From positions 124,001 through 188,000 of the forward strand of contig NZ_OY787466.1 in assembly GCF_963678845.1 (NCBI RefSeq): a stretch of DNA of 64,000 bases, given 5' to 3'. This DNA is from an uncultured Bacteroides sp. GTDB lineage: Bacteria; Bacteroidota; Bacteroidia; Bacteroidales; Bacteroidaceae. The notes beneath the pieces were generated by a model. That model saw nothing but the letters and a program-made list of their open reading frames with translations, had not been told where the DNA came from and searched no databases. Both the position numbers and the translations under genes were made by a program. Shown piece after piece: positions 7,181 through 17,412 of the stretch. Positions within the stretch are counted from its first letter, which is position 1. Every line of letters begins with the position of its first letter.

Positions 7181-10100
7181 ATGAACAGGAAAATAAAGAA
7201 ATGGTTGAAAGGTGTTGGCATAGCTCTGTTGACTCCAGTTATTCTTTTGGTGATACTCTTCGTATTGCTATACATTCCCCCTGTTCAGAATGTGTTGAAA
7301 AATCAGGCCGTTAAGTATGCTTCGCAGAAAACCGGCATGCAAATTTCTGTTGATAAGCTAAGGCTCTCCTTTCCTTTGGATCTTGCTCTTTACAAGGCAA
7401 GCGTTGTTTCGCACAGAGATACACTTTTTGTTGCCGATAAACTAATTGTTGATCTTGGTCTGCGTCGGTTCTTTCACGGAGAAGTAAGGGTGGACGGTAT
7501 AACTCTGAGTGGCGTTTCGGTTAATTCCTCTAACTTAGTGAAAGGGATCCGTGTCCGTGGTGTATTGGGAGAACTATTTATTGCCTCAGATAAGGTGGAT
7601 TTCCGCAGTGAAGAAGCTTTTATTTCAAGGGCTGTGTTGAAGAATTCCGATTTAAAGCTGTCGGTAGTAGACACTACTAAGACACCAAAAGAGAAACCTT
7701 CAAAGCCTTTGCGCTGGAAAGTATTCTTTAAACAACTTCAGCTTCGTAATGTTTCTTTTCGTCTTGATCAGCCAATAGATACTCTTCATCTTTTAACCAA
7801 AGTAGATGAGGCTGTACTTCGGGGTGGGAAAGTGGATTTTCTGAAGAGAATTTATAATGTGAAGCGATTGTCTGTTGCTAAGGGCTCTTTCAATTATGAT
7901 TCCGGAACAAAGGAACCGTCCAAAGGATTCGATCCTTCTCATATTGCTTTTCGGGATGTTTTTATTTCTATTGATTCTTTACATAATCGTGACAGGGAGC
8001 TGCGGGCAACTATCCGACGCATTTCTATGTCTGAGCGCTCGGGTATTTATATCCGTTCTTTAACCGGAAATATTATTGCGGACAATCGGGCAATAAATTT
8101 ACCTGAAATAATTGTGAATACTCCGCATTCTGAGATTGTGGCAAATGCAAAAGCGGACTGGTTATTGCTTGCTAACCCTAATGAGGGAAGCTTTGTTTCT
8201 TCCATTGTTGCGAATATAGGAAAGCAGGATGTTCTGCTTTTTGCAGGTGGATTGCCTAAAGCATTCAGTGATTCTTACCCTTTCCGTGCCATTACATTCC
8301 GTGCTTTGGCACAAGGGAATATGAAAAATATTCGTTTGTCGCGTTTAACTGCCGATCTTCCCGGTGCTTTCTCTTTTTCTTCCACAGCCGATCTGAAAAA
8401 CTTATCCAACAAGCAGAACCGTTCGGGAAGAATCGATTTTCGTTTAGCGACCAAAGACCTTGGTTTCCTTGCGACATTAATAAATAAATCGTCCAATGGA
8501 ACCATACGTGTGCCGCAGGATATGAATCTTCAAGGGAAAGTGGAAATGAAAGGTATGCGTTATCTTGCCGGACTGACACTCAATGAAGGTGAAGGGGAGG
8601 TTAAGGCAGATGCAGAATATAATGGAGCACATAAATCTTATACTGCTAAAGTTGTTATTAACAAGTTGCAGGTTGGCCATTTTCTGCCTAAGGAGCAGAT
8701 TCATTCAATTACGGCTTCTTTCCAAGTGGCAGGAGAAGGTACAGATATCTTCTCTCCCCGCACTACACTCAGCGGTGGGGTTGATTTGCAAGAACTTCGA
8801 TACGGGAAATCTATAGTTACAGGGCTTTCTCTTCAGGGTGATCTGTTGAAATCATTGGCAAAAGTGACTCTAACCAGTGAGAGTAAGTTGCTGCAAATGG
8901 AGGCAAATCTGTCGGTACAACTTCAGAAGAAACTGACGAATGCCGATTTAGTAATGAATGTACGGCACATAGATTTAAAAGGATTGGGGTTAATACCAAG
9001 ATCGTTAAGGAAGCCTACGCCATTTACACTCATAGCTTTCACTGACAAAGCAAAGACATTGGTCGAACTTCATTCAGGAGACTTGGATATTTCGCTGAAT
9101 AGTATTGCTCCTTTAATGACTCTTATTAAAGAGACGAGTGATTTCTCTACACTCTTAGTAAAACAGATACAGGCAAAAAAACTTAATCAGCAGGAACTTC
9201 GCAGAAAAACGCCTTCTGCCCATCTTCTCTTTTCTGCCGGAAAGAAGAATCCTTTCAGCGAATACCTGGCATTATCAAATATCTATTTCAGCAATGCTTC
9301 GGCAGATCTTCACTCTTCACGTACTGACGGGGTACAGGGAGATTTCTCTATCTATTCATTTGAAACAGATAGTGTGTTGCTGGATACCATTCACTTAACG
9401 ATAAAACAAGATACAGCAGCTATTCGTATGCATGCGGGAATAATAAATAATGCTGCAAATAAGCAATACGTATTTCAGGCGTATGCTGATGGTACAATTG
9501 GTAATGATAATGCAGAACTAATGCTGAAATACCTGAATCCTAAAGGCGAATTGGGCGCTAATCTGGGCGTTCGTGCTAAGTTGGAGGAGAATGGATTTGC
9601 ATTTAATGTATTTCCTGATCAGCCGCTCCTGTTTTTTCGGACGTTTACTGTAAATAAAGACAATCGGATTTTTATAGGAAATGATAAGCGTATCATGGCC
9701 AATCTTGATTTGCAGGATAAAAACGGGATGGGGCTATTCTTCCATTCTATCGATAATCCTCTGGCTCAGCAGGATTTAATTGCTGAACTTCGTAATATTG
9801 ATCTGAAGGAGGTGGTGCATTCTTTACCTTATTTGCCGGATTTAGATGGAATTCTGTCTGCTAAAGCTGAATATCTGCAAAAAGAGAATCGCTTCCAAGT
9901 TATTGCTGATGCTGGGGTAAAGAACTTTACGTATACAAACCAGCTGGTTGGTAACCTGAGTATGAAGGCTACTTACCTTCCTGTGGAAAAGAATGTGCAT
10001 CAGCTGGAAGCTTCGATGGGATATGATGGCAGGGAAGTACTTACGGCGAACGGGGTATATAATGCGACAAGTACAGGCTCTATGAATGTTCATGCAAAAT

Positions 10101-11683
10101 TAAAGTCTCTTCCGCTCAGCATTGCCAATCCTTTTATTTCCGATGGGCTTGTCCGGCTTACAGGAGGCTTGAATGGAGAAGTTACTTTAGGAGGAAGTAC
10201 ACAGTCGCCCCAAATAAATGGTGAACTCAGAGCAGATTCCGCTTCGGCTTATATTGCTCAGATCGGTGCGCGACTGCGGCTTGAAGAAAAAACAATCCGG
10301 GTGGTCAACAACAGGCTCACCTTCGATAATTATTCTATCTATGCAGCCGGAAAGAATCCTTTAACGATTGCAGGAACGGTCGATTTTAAAGATTTGCAGC
10401 AAATGCGGGCCGACCTGAAGCTTACTGCTAAGAATTATCAGTTGTTCAATGCTTCCCGCACAGAACAGTCGCTGGTTTATGGAAAATTATTTGTGGATTT
10501 GAATACCACTATCCGCGGACCTCTCGATGCTTTGGTTATGCGTGGGAATATGCGCCTTTTAGGTAATACAGATGCTACGTATGTGCTGAAAGACTCTCCG
10601 CTGACCGTACAGGACAGGCTGGGTGATATGGTAACATTCGTCAACTTCAACGATTCTCTTCCGGTTCCTAAAGAGAAACCAAAACCAGTTTCCCTAAGTG
10701 GACTGGATATGCTTATAAATGTTCAGGTGGAGCCGGCAGTAAGGTTAAAAGCTGATTTGTCTCCCGATAGGGAAAACCGGGTAGAACTGGAGGGCGGAGG
10801 AGATCTTTCCCTGCAATATACACCGCAGGGTGACTTGTTGCTTAATGGACGTTATACGTTGAGTGACGGACTATTGAACTATACGTTACCGGTGATTCCG
10901 CTGAAGTCTTTTGCTATTCAGAATGGAAGCTACGTAGAGTGGTCGGGTAACATAATGGATCCGAAAATAAATTTCAAAGCATTGGAGAGAGTTCATGCTT
11001 CGGTAACCAATGAAAACCAGGCCAGCAGGCAGGTGAACTTTGATGTGTCTGTCTCCATTAAAAATACGCTGAAGGATCTTGGTATGTCTTTCGACCTTGA
11101 AGCACCTGAAGACATGGCTGTGCAGAATCAACTTTTAGCAATGTCGGACGAGGAACGGAGTAAACTTGCCATTACAATGCTGATTACCGGTCTGTATATG
11201 CCTCAGGGTATAGCCTCTTCAGGCTCATCGGGAGGAATAAATATGGGAAGTGCCCTGAATAGCTTCATGCAGAGTGAGATATCTAATATAGCCGGGAGTG
11301 CACTTAAAAAGGTAGATATCACCTTTGGTATGGAATCTTATGAAGAAACAGGTATGGCTGGTTCAGGAAAACGAACCGATTACTCTTATCGTTTTGCCAA
11401 AAGATTATATAATGATCGCATACGGATTGTGATTGGAGGCAAGATTTCTACAGGTCAGACAGTAGATGAAAAGCAATCATTTATTGATAATATCTCACTT
11501 GAATACCGGTTGGATACAAGTGGAACCAGATATGTGAAACTGTTCCACAATAAGAATTACCAGAGCTTGCTGGAAGGGGAGATTATTGAAACGGGAGTCG
11601 GTGTGGTACTTCGTAAGAAAATGCGCAATTTGGGAGAGTTATTTATATTCAGGAATAAAGAGAATAAAAAGGAATCGAAATGA
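7181..11683 (+). CDS. tamB: TamB-like translocation and assembly protein
   Basis: A 1500-residue protein with one N-terminal membrane anchor (about residues 11-32), then a very long stretch of alternating short beta strands and a C-terminal TamB/DUF490 domain (about the last 400 residues). TamB proteins form a long hydrophobic beta groove spanning the periplasm from the inner membrane. They work with a BamA-superfamily partner in outer-membrane protein insertion, and related AsmA-like proteins move phospholipid. The partner, tamL, follows immediately with a 4-base ATGA overlap, which strongly supports the assignment. The length is within the range for Bacteroidota TamB. Confidence 0.88.
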   Translation: MNRKIKKWLKGVGIALLTPVILLVILFVLLYIPPVQNVLKNQAVKYASQKTGMQISVDKLRLSFPLDLALYKASVVSHRDTLFVADKLIVDLGLRRFFHGEVRVDGITLSGVSVNSSNLVKGIRVRGVLGELFIASDKVDFRSEEAFISRAVLKNSDLKLSVVDTTKTPKEKPSKPLRWKVFFKQLQLRNVSFRLDQPIDTLHLLTKVDEAVLRGGKVDFLKRIYNVKRLSVAKGSFNYDSGTKEPSKGFDPSHIAFRDVFISIDSLHNRDRELRATIRRISMSERSGIYIRSLTGNIIADNRAINLPEIIVNTPHSEIVANAKADWLLLANPNEGSFVSSIVANIGKQDVLLFAGGLPKAFSDSYPFRAITFRALAQGNMKNIRLSRLTADLPGAFSFSSTADLKNLSNKQNRSGRIDFRLATKDLGFLATLINKSSNGTIRVPQDMNLQGKVEMKGMRYLAGLTLNEGEGEVKADAEYNGAHKSYTAKVVINKLQVGHFLPKEQIHSITASFQVAGEGTDIFSPRTTLSGGVDLQELRYGKSIVTGLSLQGDLLKSLAKVTLTSESKLLQMEANLSVQLQKKLTNADLVMNVRHIDLKGLGLIPRSLRKPTPFTLIAFTDKAKTLVELHSGDLDISLNSIAPLMTLIKETSDFSTLLVKQIQAKKLNQQELRRKTPSAHLLFSAGKKNPFSEYLALSNIYFSNASADLHSSRTDGVQGDFSIYSFETDSVLLDTIHLTIKQDTAAIRMHAGIINNAANKQYVFQAYADGTIGNDNAELMLKYLNPKGELGANLGVRAKLEENGFAFNVFPDQPLLFFRTFTVNKDNRIFIGNDKRIMANLDLQDKNGMGLFFHSIDNPLAQQDLIAELRNIDLKEVVHSLPYLPDLDGILSAKAEYLQKENRFQVIADAGVKNFTYTNQLVGNLSMKATYLPVEKNVHQLEASMGYDGREVLTANGVYNATSTGSMNVHAKLKSLPLSIANPFISDGLVRLTGGLNGEVTLGGSTQSPQINGELRADSASAYIAQIGARLRLEEKTIRVVNNRLTFDNYSIYAAGKNPLTIAGTVDFKDLQQMRADLKLTAKNYQLFNASRTEQSLVYGKLFVDLNTTIRGPLDALVMRGNMRLLGNTDATYVLKDSPLTVQDRLGDMVTFVNFNDSLPVPKEKPKPVSLSGLDMLINVQVEPAVRLKADLSPDRENRVELEGGGDLSLQYTPQGDLLLNGRYTLSDGLLNYTLPVIPLKSFAIQNGSYVEWSGNIMDPKINFKALERVHASVTNENQASRQVNFDVSVSIKNTLKDLGMSFDLEAPEDMAVQNQLLAMSDEERSKLAITMLITGLYMPQGIASSGSSGGINMGSALNSFMQSEISNIAGSALKKVDITFGMESYEETGMAGSGKRTDYSYRFAKRLYNDRIRIVIGGKISTGQTVDEKQSFIDNISLEYRLDTSGTRYVKLFHNKNYQSLLEGEIIETGVGVVLRKKMRNLGELFIFRNKENKKESK

Positions 11684-13968
11684 AAAAGCTGCTTTATCCG
11701 TTACTGATATTGCTTACTGCCTGTTCTACCACCCGTAATTTACCGGAGGGCGAACTCCTTTATACGGGCATGAAGAATACAGTGGTGGAAAATCGGGATG
11801 TCTCGGTGGCAGGTGATGAGGCATTGGATGAAGTTGATGCAGCATTGGCGAAGGCTCCTAATAATGCTCTTTTTGGTAGCTCTTCCGTTAGGCTTCCTCT
11901 GCCCTTTGGATTGTGGATCTATAATGCTTTTAAGCCTTCTAAAAAAGGGCTGGGACGTTGGATTTTTAAACGCTTCGCGTCTACTCCGGTACTGATTTCT
12001 ACTGTTAATCCGGACGTCAGGGTAAAGGTAGCGCGAAACCTGTTACGCGATTATGGATACTTCAACGGGAAAGTTTCTTATGAACTGATTCCCGGAAAAA
12101 AACGTCAGGCAAAACTGAAATATAAAATAGACATGCAGCAACCTTATTTGCTGGATACGGTAATGTATACTCATTATAGTTTAAGAACGGATAGCTTGTT
12201 GCAGCGGCGATTAGTAGATAAAGTGCTTCACAAAGGCGATCATTTCAGTATTTTGAAACTGGACGAGGAACGGCAGCGGCTAAGTGGCTTGTTACGCAAT
12301 GCGGGGTACTATTATTTCCGGCCTGAATTGATAACTTTCCTGGCCGACACCATTCAGCAATCGGGCAGGGTGAGTTTGAAAGTAACTCCAAAGTCTGGTC
12401 TGTCCGCGCAGGCTCTTCGTTCATGGAATATTGGGAAAAGAAACATCATTCTTAATGGCTTTGACGGAGAAACTTCAACGGATTCTCTGAATTACAAGGA
12501 CTTGACTATTTTCTATCAGGGAAAATTGCGGGTTCGTCCGCAGGTTTTGTACAACCGCTTTAAATTAATGCCCGGGGAGCTTTATTCACAACGAAAACAA
12601 CTTCGCACACTGGAAAATATAAACCGTCTGGGAATTTTTAAATATACAGAACTACAGTTTGTTCCCCGCGATACGATGGTTGAGAATAACCTGCTCGATG
12701 TGTGGATGAACGCAGCGTATGATCTGCCTCTTGACGGAGAGCTGGAATTGAATGTAACTTCAAAATCCAACGATCAGGTAGGCCCGGGTGCATCGTTTAC
12801 GCTTTCCAAACGAAATGTTTTTGGAGGAGGAGAGATCTTTACGGTAAAACTAAAAGGTAGTTATGAATGGCAGACCAATGCTCCGGTAGGAGGAAGTAGT
12901 TCTGTGATTAATTCTTATGAACTGGGTGCGTCAGTGGCGCTTACTATTCCCCGGTTAGTCTTGCCTGGAATGGGGTATAAAGAGCTAACTTATCCGGCAA
13001 CTACCACTTTCCGTTTGTATGCCAATCAGCTGAACCGTGCACGTTTTTTTAGGCTATTAGCTTTTGGAGGAAATGCTGCGTATGATTTTCAGACTTCCCG
13101 GGTGAGTCGCCATTCTGTTACACCATTTAAACTCACATTCAATGTGTTGCAAAATACTACGCAACGCTTTGATTCTGTTACAAATGCCAATCCTGCATTA
13201 TATCTCAGTCTGAAGAATCAGTTTGTGCCCGCCATGAATTACACCTATACGTATGATGATGCAATGGTGAGAAGCAAGCGGAATCACATTTGGTGGGAAA
13301 CATCTGTAACCTCTGCAGGGAATGTAACTTCTGGTATTTACCGCTTGTTTGGGAGGAACTTTAACGAAGAGAAAAAACTGCTAGGCAATCCTTTCGCACA
13401 ATTCCTGAAACTAACCTCAGAAGTTAGGTATACTTATAAGATCAATGCCCGTCAAAATATTGTCAGTCGTCTGTCGGGAGGTATACTTTGTGCTTATGGC
13501 AACTCGGAAGTGGCACCTTACAACGAACAATTCTATATAGGAGGAGCCAACAGTCTGCGGGCATTTACCATTCGTTCACTGGGCCCGGGAAGTTACCGCC
13601 CTGAGGCAAATAAAGCTTATTCGTACATGGATCAGACTGGTAATTTTAAATTGGAGGCCAACATAGAATATCGTTTCAATATTTTGGGAAATCTTAACGG
13701 CGCACTCTTTCTGGATGCTGGAAATATCTGGCTGCTGAAGAAAGATGAGGCTCGCTCCGGTGGACAATTTAACCTCTCCCGATTTGGAAAAGATATAGCC
13801 TTGGGCACCGGAGCCGGATTGCGTTATGATTTCTCCTATTTAGTTGTCCGTTTGGATGCTGGAATTGGACTTCATGCTCCTTATGATACCTCTAAATCAG
13901 GCTATTATAATATCCCTACATTCAAAGATGGCTTGGGCATTCACCTTGCTATTGGCTATCCATTTTAG
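11680..13968 (+). CDS. tamL: TamL, lipoprotein BamA/TamA-family outer-membrane protein
   Basis: A 762-residue member of the Omp85 superfamily. It begins with a lipoprotein signal (LLTAC, lipidated C15), unlike TamA of Proteobacteria, which has an ordinary signal peptide. Periplasmic POTRA-like repeats cover roughly residues 70-350, and the C-terminal half is a 16-strand barrel type domain with FYIGGANSLRAFTIRSLGPG near 610-630, the conserved Omp85 barrel segment. The final residue is Phe, typical of outer-membrane barrels. Paired with TamB as a two-gene operon. The lipidated form is the known Bacteroidota variant. Confidence 0.88.
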   Translation: MKKLLYPLLILLTACSTTRNLPEGELLYTGMKNTVVENRDVSVAGDEALDEVDAALAKAPNNALFGSSSVRLPLPFGLWIYNAFKPSKKGLGRWIFKRFASTPVLISTVNPDVRVKVARNLLRDYGYFNGKVSYELIPGKKRQAKLKYKIDMQQPYLLDTVMYTHYSLRTDSLLQRRLVDKVLHKGDHFSILKLDEERQRLSGLLRNAGYYYFRPELITFLADTIQQSGRVSLKVTPKSGLSAQALRSWNIGKRNIILNGFDGETSTDSLNYKDLTIFYQGKLRVRPQVLYNRFKLMPGELYSQRKQLRTLENINRLGIFKYTELQFVPRDTMVENNLLDVWMNAAYDLPLDGELELNVTSKSNDQVGPGASFTLSKRNVFGGGEIFTVKLKGSYEWQTNAPVGGSSSVINSYELGASVALTIPRLVLPGMGYKELTYPATTTFRLYANQLNRARFFRLLAFGGNAAYDFQTSRVSRHSVTPFKLTFNVLQNTTQRFDSVTNANPALYLSLKNQFVPAMNYTYTYDDAMVRSKRNHIWWETSVTSAGNVTSGIYRLFGRNFNEEKKLLGNPFAQFLKLTSEVRYTYKINARQNIVSRLSGGILCAYGNSEVAPYNEQFYIGGANSLRAFTIRSLGPGSYRPEANKAYSYMDQTGNFKLEANIEYRFNILGNLNGALFLDAGNIWLLKKDEARSGGQFNLSRFGKDIALGTGAGLRYDFSYLVVRLDAGIGLHAPYDTSKSGYYNIPTFKDGLGIHLAIGYPF

Positions 13969-13983
13969 AATATCTCTTTCCTT

Positions 13984-14018
13984 TTTGAACTATTTGTGTC
14001 TATATTTGAACTATTTGT
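13984..14018 (+). repeat. Two direct copies of a 14-bp sequence 21 bp apart
   Basis: TTTGAACTATTTGT occurs at 13984-13997 and 14005-14018, two helical turns apart, just upstream of the promoter of the nucleotidyltransferase gene. The spacing is what a regulator bound to two sites on one DNA face would need; no regulator is known. Confidence 0.6.
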
Positions 14019-14043
14019 TGTACAGTTGTTAAAGATTAATTTG

Positions 14044-14051
14044 TAAATTTG
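14044..14051 (+). promoter_or_regulatory. -7 promoter element for the nucleotidyltransferase gene
   Basis: TAAATTTG matches TAnnTTTG. It is 48 bases before the ATG at 14100 and 26 bases after the second copy of the 14-bp direct repeat. Confidence 0.6.
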
Positions 14052-14099
14052 CAGCGTAAAAAAATTGTTATGGTATAACAACTCTTTAAATATAATGAA

Positions 14100-15002
14100 A
14101 TGAAACCAACATTATTTGTACTTGCTGCCGGAATGGGCAGTCGTTATGGCGGTCTGAAACAATTAGACGGTCTGGGCCCAAACGGTGAAACAATCATGGA
14201 CTACTCTATTTACGATGCAATCCGCGGAGGATTCGGTAAATTAGTCTTTGTAATCCGTGAAACTTTTGAGAAAGATTTCCGTGAAAAGATTATTAAAAAA
14301 TATGAAGACCATATTCCAGTAGAATTGGTATTTCAGGATCTTAATGATCTTCCTGCTGAATTCAAATGTCCTGAAGGCAGAGAAAAACCATGGGGAACTA
14401 ATCACGCTGTACTAATGGGTAAGAATGTGATAAACGAACCTTTCGCAGTTATTAATGCCGATGACTTCTACGGAAAAGACAGCTTTTCTGTTTTAGGTAA
14501 GGCTCTTACAGAAATGGCCGGAAAGAAGAATGATTATTGCATGATAGGCTATCGTGTAGGAAATACTCTTTCTGAAAGTGGTAGTGTAGCACGTGGTGTT
14601 TGTGCCACAGACAAAGATGGTTACCTTACAACTGTAGTTGAACGTACAGCTATTGAACGTATCGATGGTAAAGTTCAGTTCAAAGACGAAAACGGAGAAA
14701 TGGTTGCTATTGCTGATAACACACCTGTTTCAATGAACATGTGGGGATTCACACCTGACTATTTCAAATATTCAGAAGATTTTTTCATCAACTTCCTAAA
14801 GGAGAATATTGATAACCTGAAATGTGAATATTTTATCCCATTAATGGTTAATGAACTTATAAACAATGGCACTGCACGTGTGAAAGTACTTGATACTACA
14901 TCTAAATGGTTTGGTGTAACTTACGCTGATGACCGTCAGTCAGTAGTAGACAAGATCCAGGCCTTGGTTGATGCAGGTGAATATCCAGCTAAATTGTTCT
15001 AA
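14100..15002 (+). CDS. Sugar-phosphate nucleotidyltransferase family protein
   Basis: A 300-residue protein of the nucleotidyltransferase (RmlA/GalU-like) fold. The N-terminal signature LAAGMGSRYGGLKQL (residues 8-22) is the nucleotide-binding loop with the catalytic Arg and Lys. PWGTNHAVL near residue 98 and INADDFYG near 120 supply nucleotide recognition and the metal-binding aspartates. Such enzymes join a sugar-1-phosphate to a nucleoside triphosphate, giving an NDP-sugar for cell-surface polymers. The exact sugar cannot be told. An earlier ATG at 14095 is out of frame and stops after two codons. Transcribed alone and closed by a strong terminator. Confidence 0.85.
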   Translation: MKPTLFVLAAGMGSRYGGLKQLDGLGPNGETIMDYSIYDAIRGGFGKLVFVIRETFEKDFREKIIKKYEDHIPVELVFQDLNDLPAEFKCPEGREKPWGTNHAVLMGKNVINEPFAVINADDFYGKDSFSVLGKALTEMAGKKNDYCMIGYRVGNTLSESGSVARGVCATDKDGYLTTVVERTAIERIDGKVQFKDENGEMVAIADNTPVSMNMWGFTPDYFKYSEDFFINFLKENIDNLKCEYFIPLMVNELINNGTARVKVLDTTSKWFGVTYADDRQSVVDKIQALVDAGEYPAKLF

Positions 15003-15040
15003 TTAGTAAGATTTAGAATTAAGGAAATTATATTAAAGTG

Positions 15041-15073
15041 AGGGCATCCAAATGATTCTGGATGCCCTTTTTT
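15041..15073 (+). terminator. Rho-independent terminator after the nucleotidyltransferase gene
   Basis: AGGGCATCCA and TGGATGCCCT form a 10-bp stem over an 8-base loop, followed by TTTTTT. Confidence 0.9.
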
Positions 15074-15129
15074 AGCTTTTTACATAATGGGAATAGCTTG
15101 AATTCTTTATGTCTTATGTAGTTAAAAGA

Positions 15130-16335
15130 CTAGAACATGTATCCGATTTTTAGCCCAACTTCATTAATTTTAGTGCTTAGATAACTCATTCTGTTATAAA
15201 TAATGCGGCAGAAAACAATATGTTTTTTGTTTACTTGATAATTTAATCCAATTCCACCATATCCTCCCCAATAGTGCATAGGAGGCGATACATAATTATC
15301 TATAGTTTCGGGACCATTTTTTATAGATTCTCTATAGAGTGAATTCGATGTGCTCGATAATATTGAGTAACTGATGCCAGCTTCGATAGTAGGACTGAAC
15401 TGTCCATTAGGGTGAGTATACTTAAATCCTAATTCACCTGTAGTTATTAGGGCTTTGAACTTAAATTTTTCATAGATTGTAGACCCGAAAGTATTAGAAT
15501 CCCAGATATGGTCATTCTCAAATCTAAGACTTGAGAAAGAAATATCGGCCTGTAAGCTTAATGATTTTATCAGTCGTGGACTGGATATATTAAACTGTCC
15601 TCCAATTACAGGCGATAAACATTGAACAGATTTATATTGTGTCAATTTTTCCATCCCAAAGGAATAATCTGTAAATTGGGTTCCACTATATAGTGACAAG
15701 TTTATTTTTGCGAATTTCTTTTTGTAGTTATTTTCAAACACGACACATTCTAAACCCGGAGAGCACATTTGCTTGTGATATTTCTCAGTTAATTTAATCA
15801 TAGACTTACGACCAAAATCTACTTTATCAACGTTATTGACTATAGCTTCACAATCTCTGAATGCATAATTCAAAGCTCTTTTATATTTGTCGTCCTTTTT
15901 TAATATATTATCAACAACTTTATCTGGCTCTTTTGTGAAAGAGATCATTTTTCCATCTTCATCTTTAAGAAAATAGTAATCCTGATTATCTGTTTCATCG
16001 GGATAAAAATAGAGATCTTTTATTCCCTTAACCAAATATTCCAGAAAAACATCATAGCTTTTATCCTTTATATTAATACTCTGAGATATATAGTATTTCG
16101 TCTCATCAATAAACATATAACCAAAAATCTCTTTGGGATAAAAGACTTGCTCTTCAGCTTTTTCCGACTTCTTAAATTTGCATATCTTTGAATTAGTTCT
16201 ATCTGTTCTGAAATCTACAAGCCCCATTATTGTATCCTTCTCATTGGTAATTATAAACCCTCGCTTATAGTTGCTTTGTGCATTTAGAGTGATTGATAAG
16301 CAAAATAGGATAAAGAAAATTGATATATATTTCAT
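15130..16335 (-). CDS. Outer-membrane beta-barrel protein of unknown function
   Basis: A 401-residue protein with a signal peptide ending near LNAQ (residue 20). The first half has a small domain with the pattern GFIITNEKDTIMGLVDFR, often seen at the front of Bacteroidota surface proteins of unknown role. From about residue 210 to the end there are alternating amphipathic strands, and the chain ends in GYMF with a C-terminal Phe, which suggests an eight-stranded outer-membrane barrel. It lies 39 bases downstream of the BACON lipoprotein gene on the same strand and is probably co-transcribed. No function can be assigned. Confidence 0.75.
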   Translation of the reverse strand: MKYISIFFILFCLSITLNAQSNYKRGFIITNEKDTIMGLVDFRTDRTNSKICKFKKSEKAEEQVFYPKEIFGYMFIDETKYYISQSINIKDKSYDVFLEYLVKGIKDLYFYPDETDNQDYYFLKDEDGKMISFTKEPDKVVDNILKKDDKYKRALNYAFRDCEAIVNNVDKVDFGRKSMIKLTEKYHKQMCSPGLECVVFENNYKKKFAKINLSLYSGTQFTDYSFGMEKLTQYKSVQCLSPVIGGQFNISSPRLIKSLSLQADISFSSLRFENDHIWDSNTFGSTIYEKFKFKALITTGELGFKYTHPNGQFSPTIEAGISYSILSSTSNSLYRESIKNGPETIDNYVSPPMHYWGGYGGIGLNYQVNKKHIVFCRIIYNRMSYLSTKINEVGLKIGYMF

Positions 16336-16374
16336 GTCTGTCTATTTTAGTTTTGTTATTGTGTGTTTTCATTT

Positions 16375-17244
16375 TCAATTTTGTGTATTTTTTAATTCAA
16401 CTGTGCCAATATATTTTTCAGAATTGGTTGATTCTACACCGAAATAAATAGTTGCAGTTGAAAATATAGTATTTTTAATGTTACGGAAATAGATGGTTTT
16501 CTTGTCAGCCGAATATTCGGGAGTTAAATCCATTTTATTAATAGAAGAAGTGACTGATGTGAGTTTAACTTCTCTGTTGAAAGTGATAAATGGATCAGAT
16601 GTGAGCAAGTTTGTTTTGTTGTCTTTTCCTATATAATCAATTAGCGTAAGAACAGGACCAGCTTCTTGTATAATTTTTAATGTCTTTGATATTCCATACT
16701 CAGCATTGAATGTAATTGTTGCAGTACGTTCTTCGGATGTTTTATTTTCATCATATTCAATTATAAAGTCAGATGATGATTTCGTACATTTAATCCACTC
16801 ATCTTTGCATTCAAAATTATAATTAACATTAGCCAATATTGTAACATACAGCCGTCCTTTTGTATCCTTAACAGAGGTATCAGCAAGATATGCATAGAAA
16901 TAAGCACCTTCAGAGTATGTGCTCATTTTGAAATTTATGGTTTTATTAGCGCCACCTCTGGATACAATCTCTTTTTTTACAACAGTATAACCATCCTTTG
17001 AATAAGTAACCAGTGCAGATCCACCAGATGGCATATTTATTGTATATTCTCCATTTTGTGATGTTTTAGTATCTATTTTTCCGGATAATGCATCTACTTC
17101 TATTATAACATCTGATAATCCTTTGCCTGAAGAATCTGTTATTATACCAGAAATAATTGCCGAATCGCTTGAATCTGATAAAGCGCATGAATTAAAGGAT
17201 AGTAAGATAAATATCTCAATAATTAGAAAATAAATTTTATGCAT
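16375..17244 (-). CDS. Lipoprotein with carboxypeptidase-regulatory-like and BACON domains
   Basis: A 289-residue lipoprotein. The lipobox ends at C20 (SFNSC), and the acidic serine stretch just after it resembles the surface-export signal of Bacteroidota lipoproteins. Residues about 30-105 form a carboxypeptidase-D regulatory-like beta domain (SGIITDSSGKGLSDVIIEV). Residues about 130-195 match a BACON domain, with the WIKC strand and the closing ERTATITF and KTLKIIQEA strands. A further beta domain of about 85 residues follows. Such architecture suggests a surface binding or anchoring role; the ligand is unknown. It is first in an operon with the outer-membrane protein behind it. Confidence 0.78.
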   Translation of the reverse strand: MHKIYFLIIEIFILLSFNSCALSDSSDSAIISGIITDSSGKGLSDVIIEVDALSGKIDTKTSQNGEYTINMPSGGSALVTYSKDGYTVVKKEIVSRGGANKTINFKMSTYSEGAYFYAYLADTSVKDTKGRLYVTILANVNYNFECKDEWIKCTKSSSDFIIEYDENKTSEERTATITFNAEYGISKTLKIIQEAGPVLTLIDYIGKDNKTNLLTSDPFITFNREVKLTSVTSSINKMDLTPEYSADKKTIYFRNIKNTIFSTATIYFGVESTNSEKYIGTVELKNTQN

Positions 17245-17267
17245 ACCTTTTTATTTTATTTACTCTT

Positions 17268-17275
17268 CAAATATA
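17268..17275 (-). promoter_or_regulatory. -7 promoter element for the BACON lipoprotein operon
   Basis: The minus strand reads TATATTTG, 23 bases before the ATG at 17244. Confidence 0.6.
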
Positions 17276-17412
17276 ATAACATTGTTTTAATTTGTACGTA
17301 TAGATAGTAAAATATTTTTTTTAAGATATACTTAAGACTAAAAACAAGAAAATACTTATTCCCGTTCTGATATTATAGTAATCTGATAAAGAACAAATGG
17401 TAAAATACGTTT

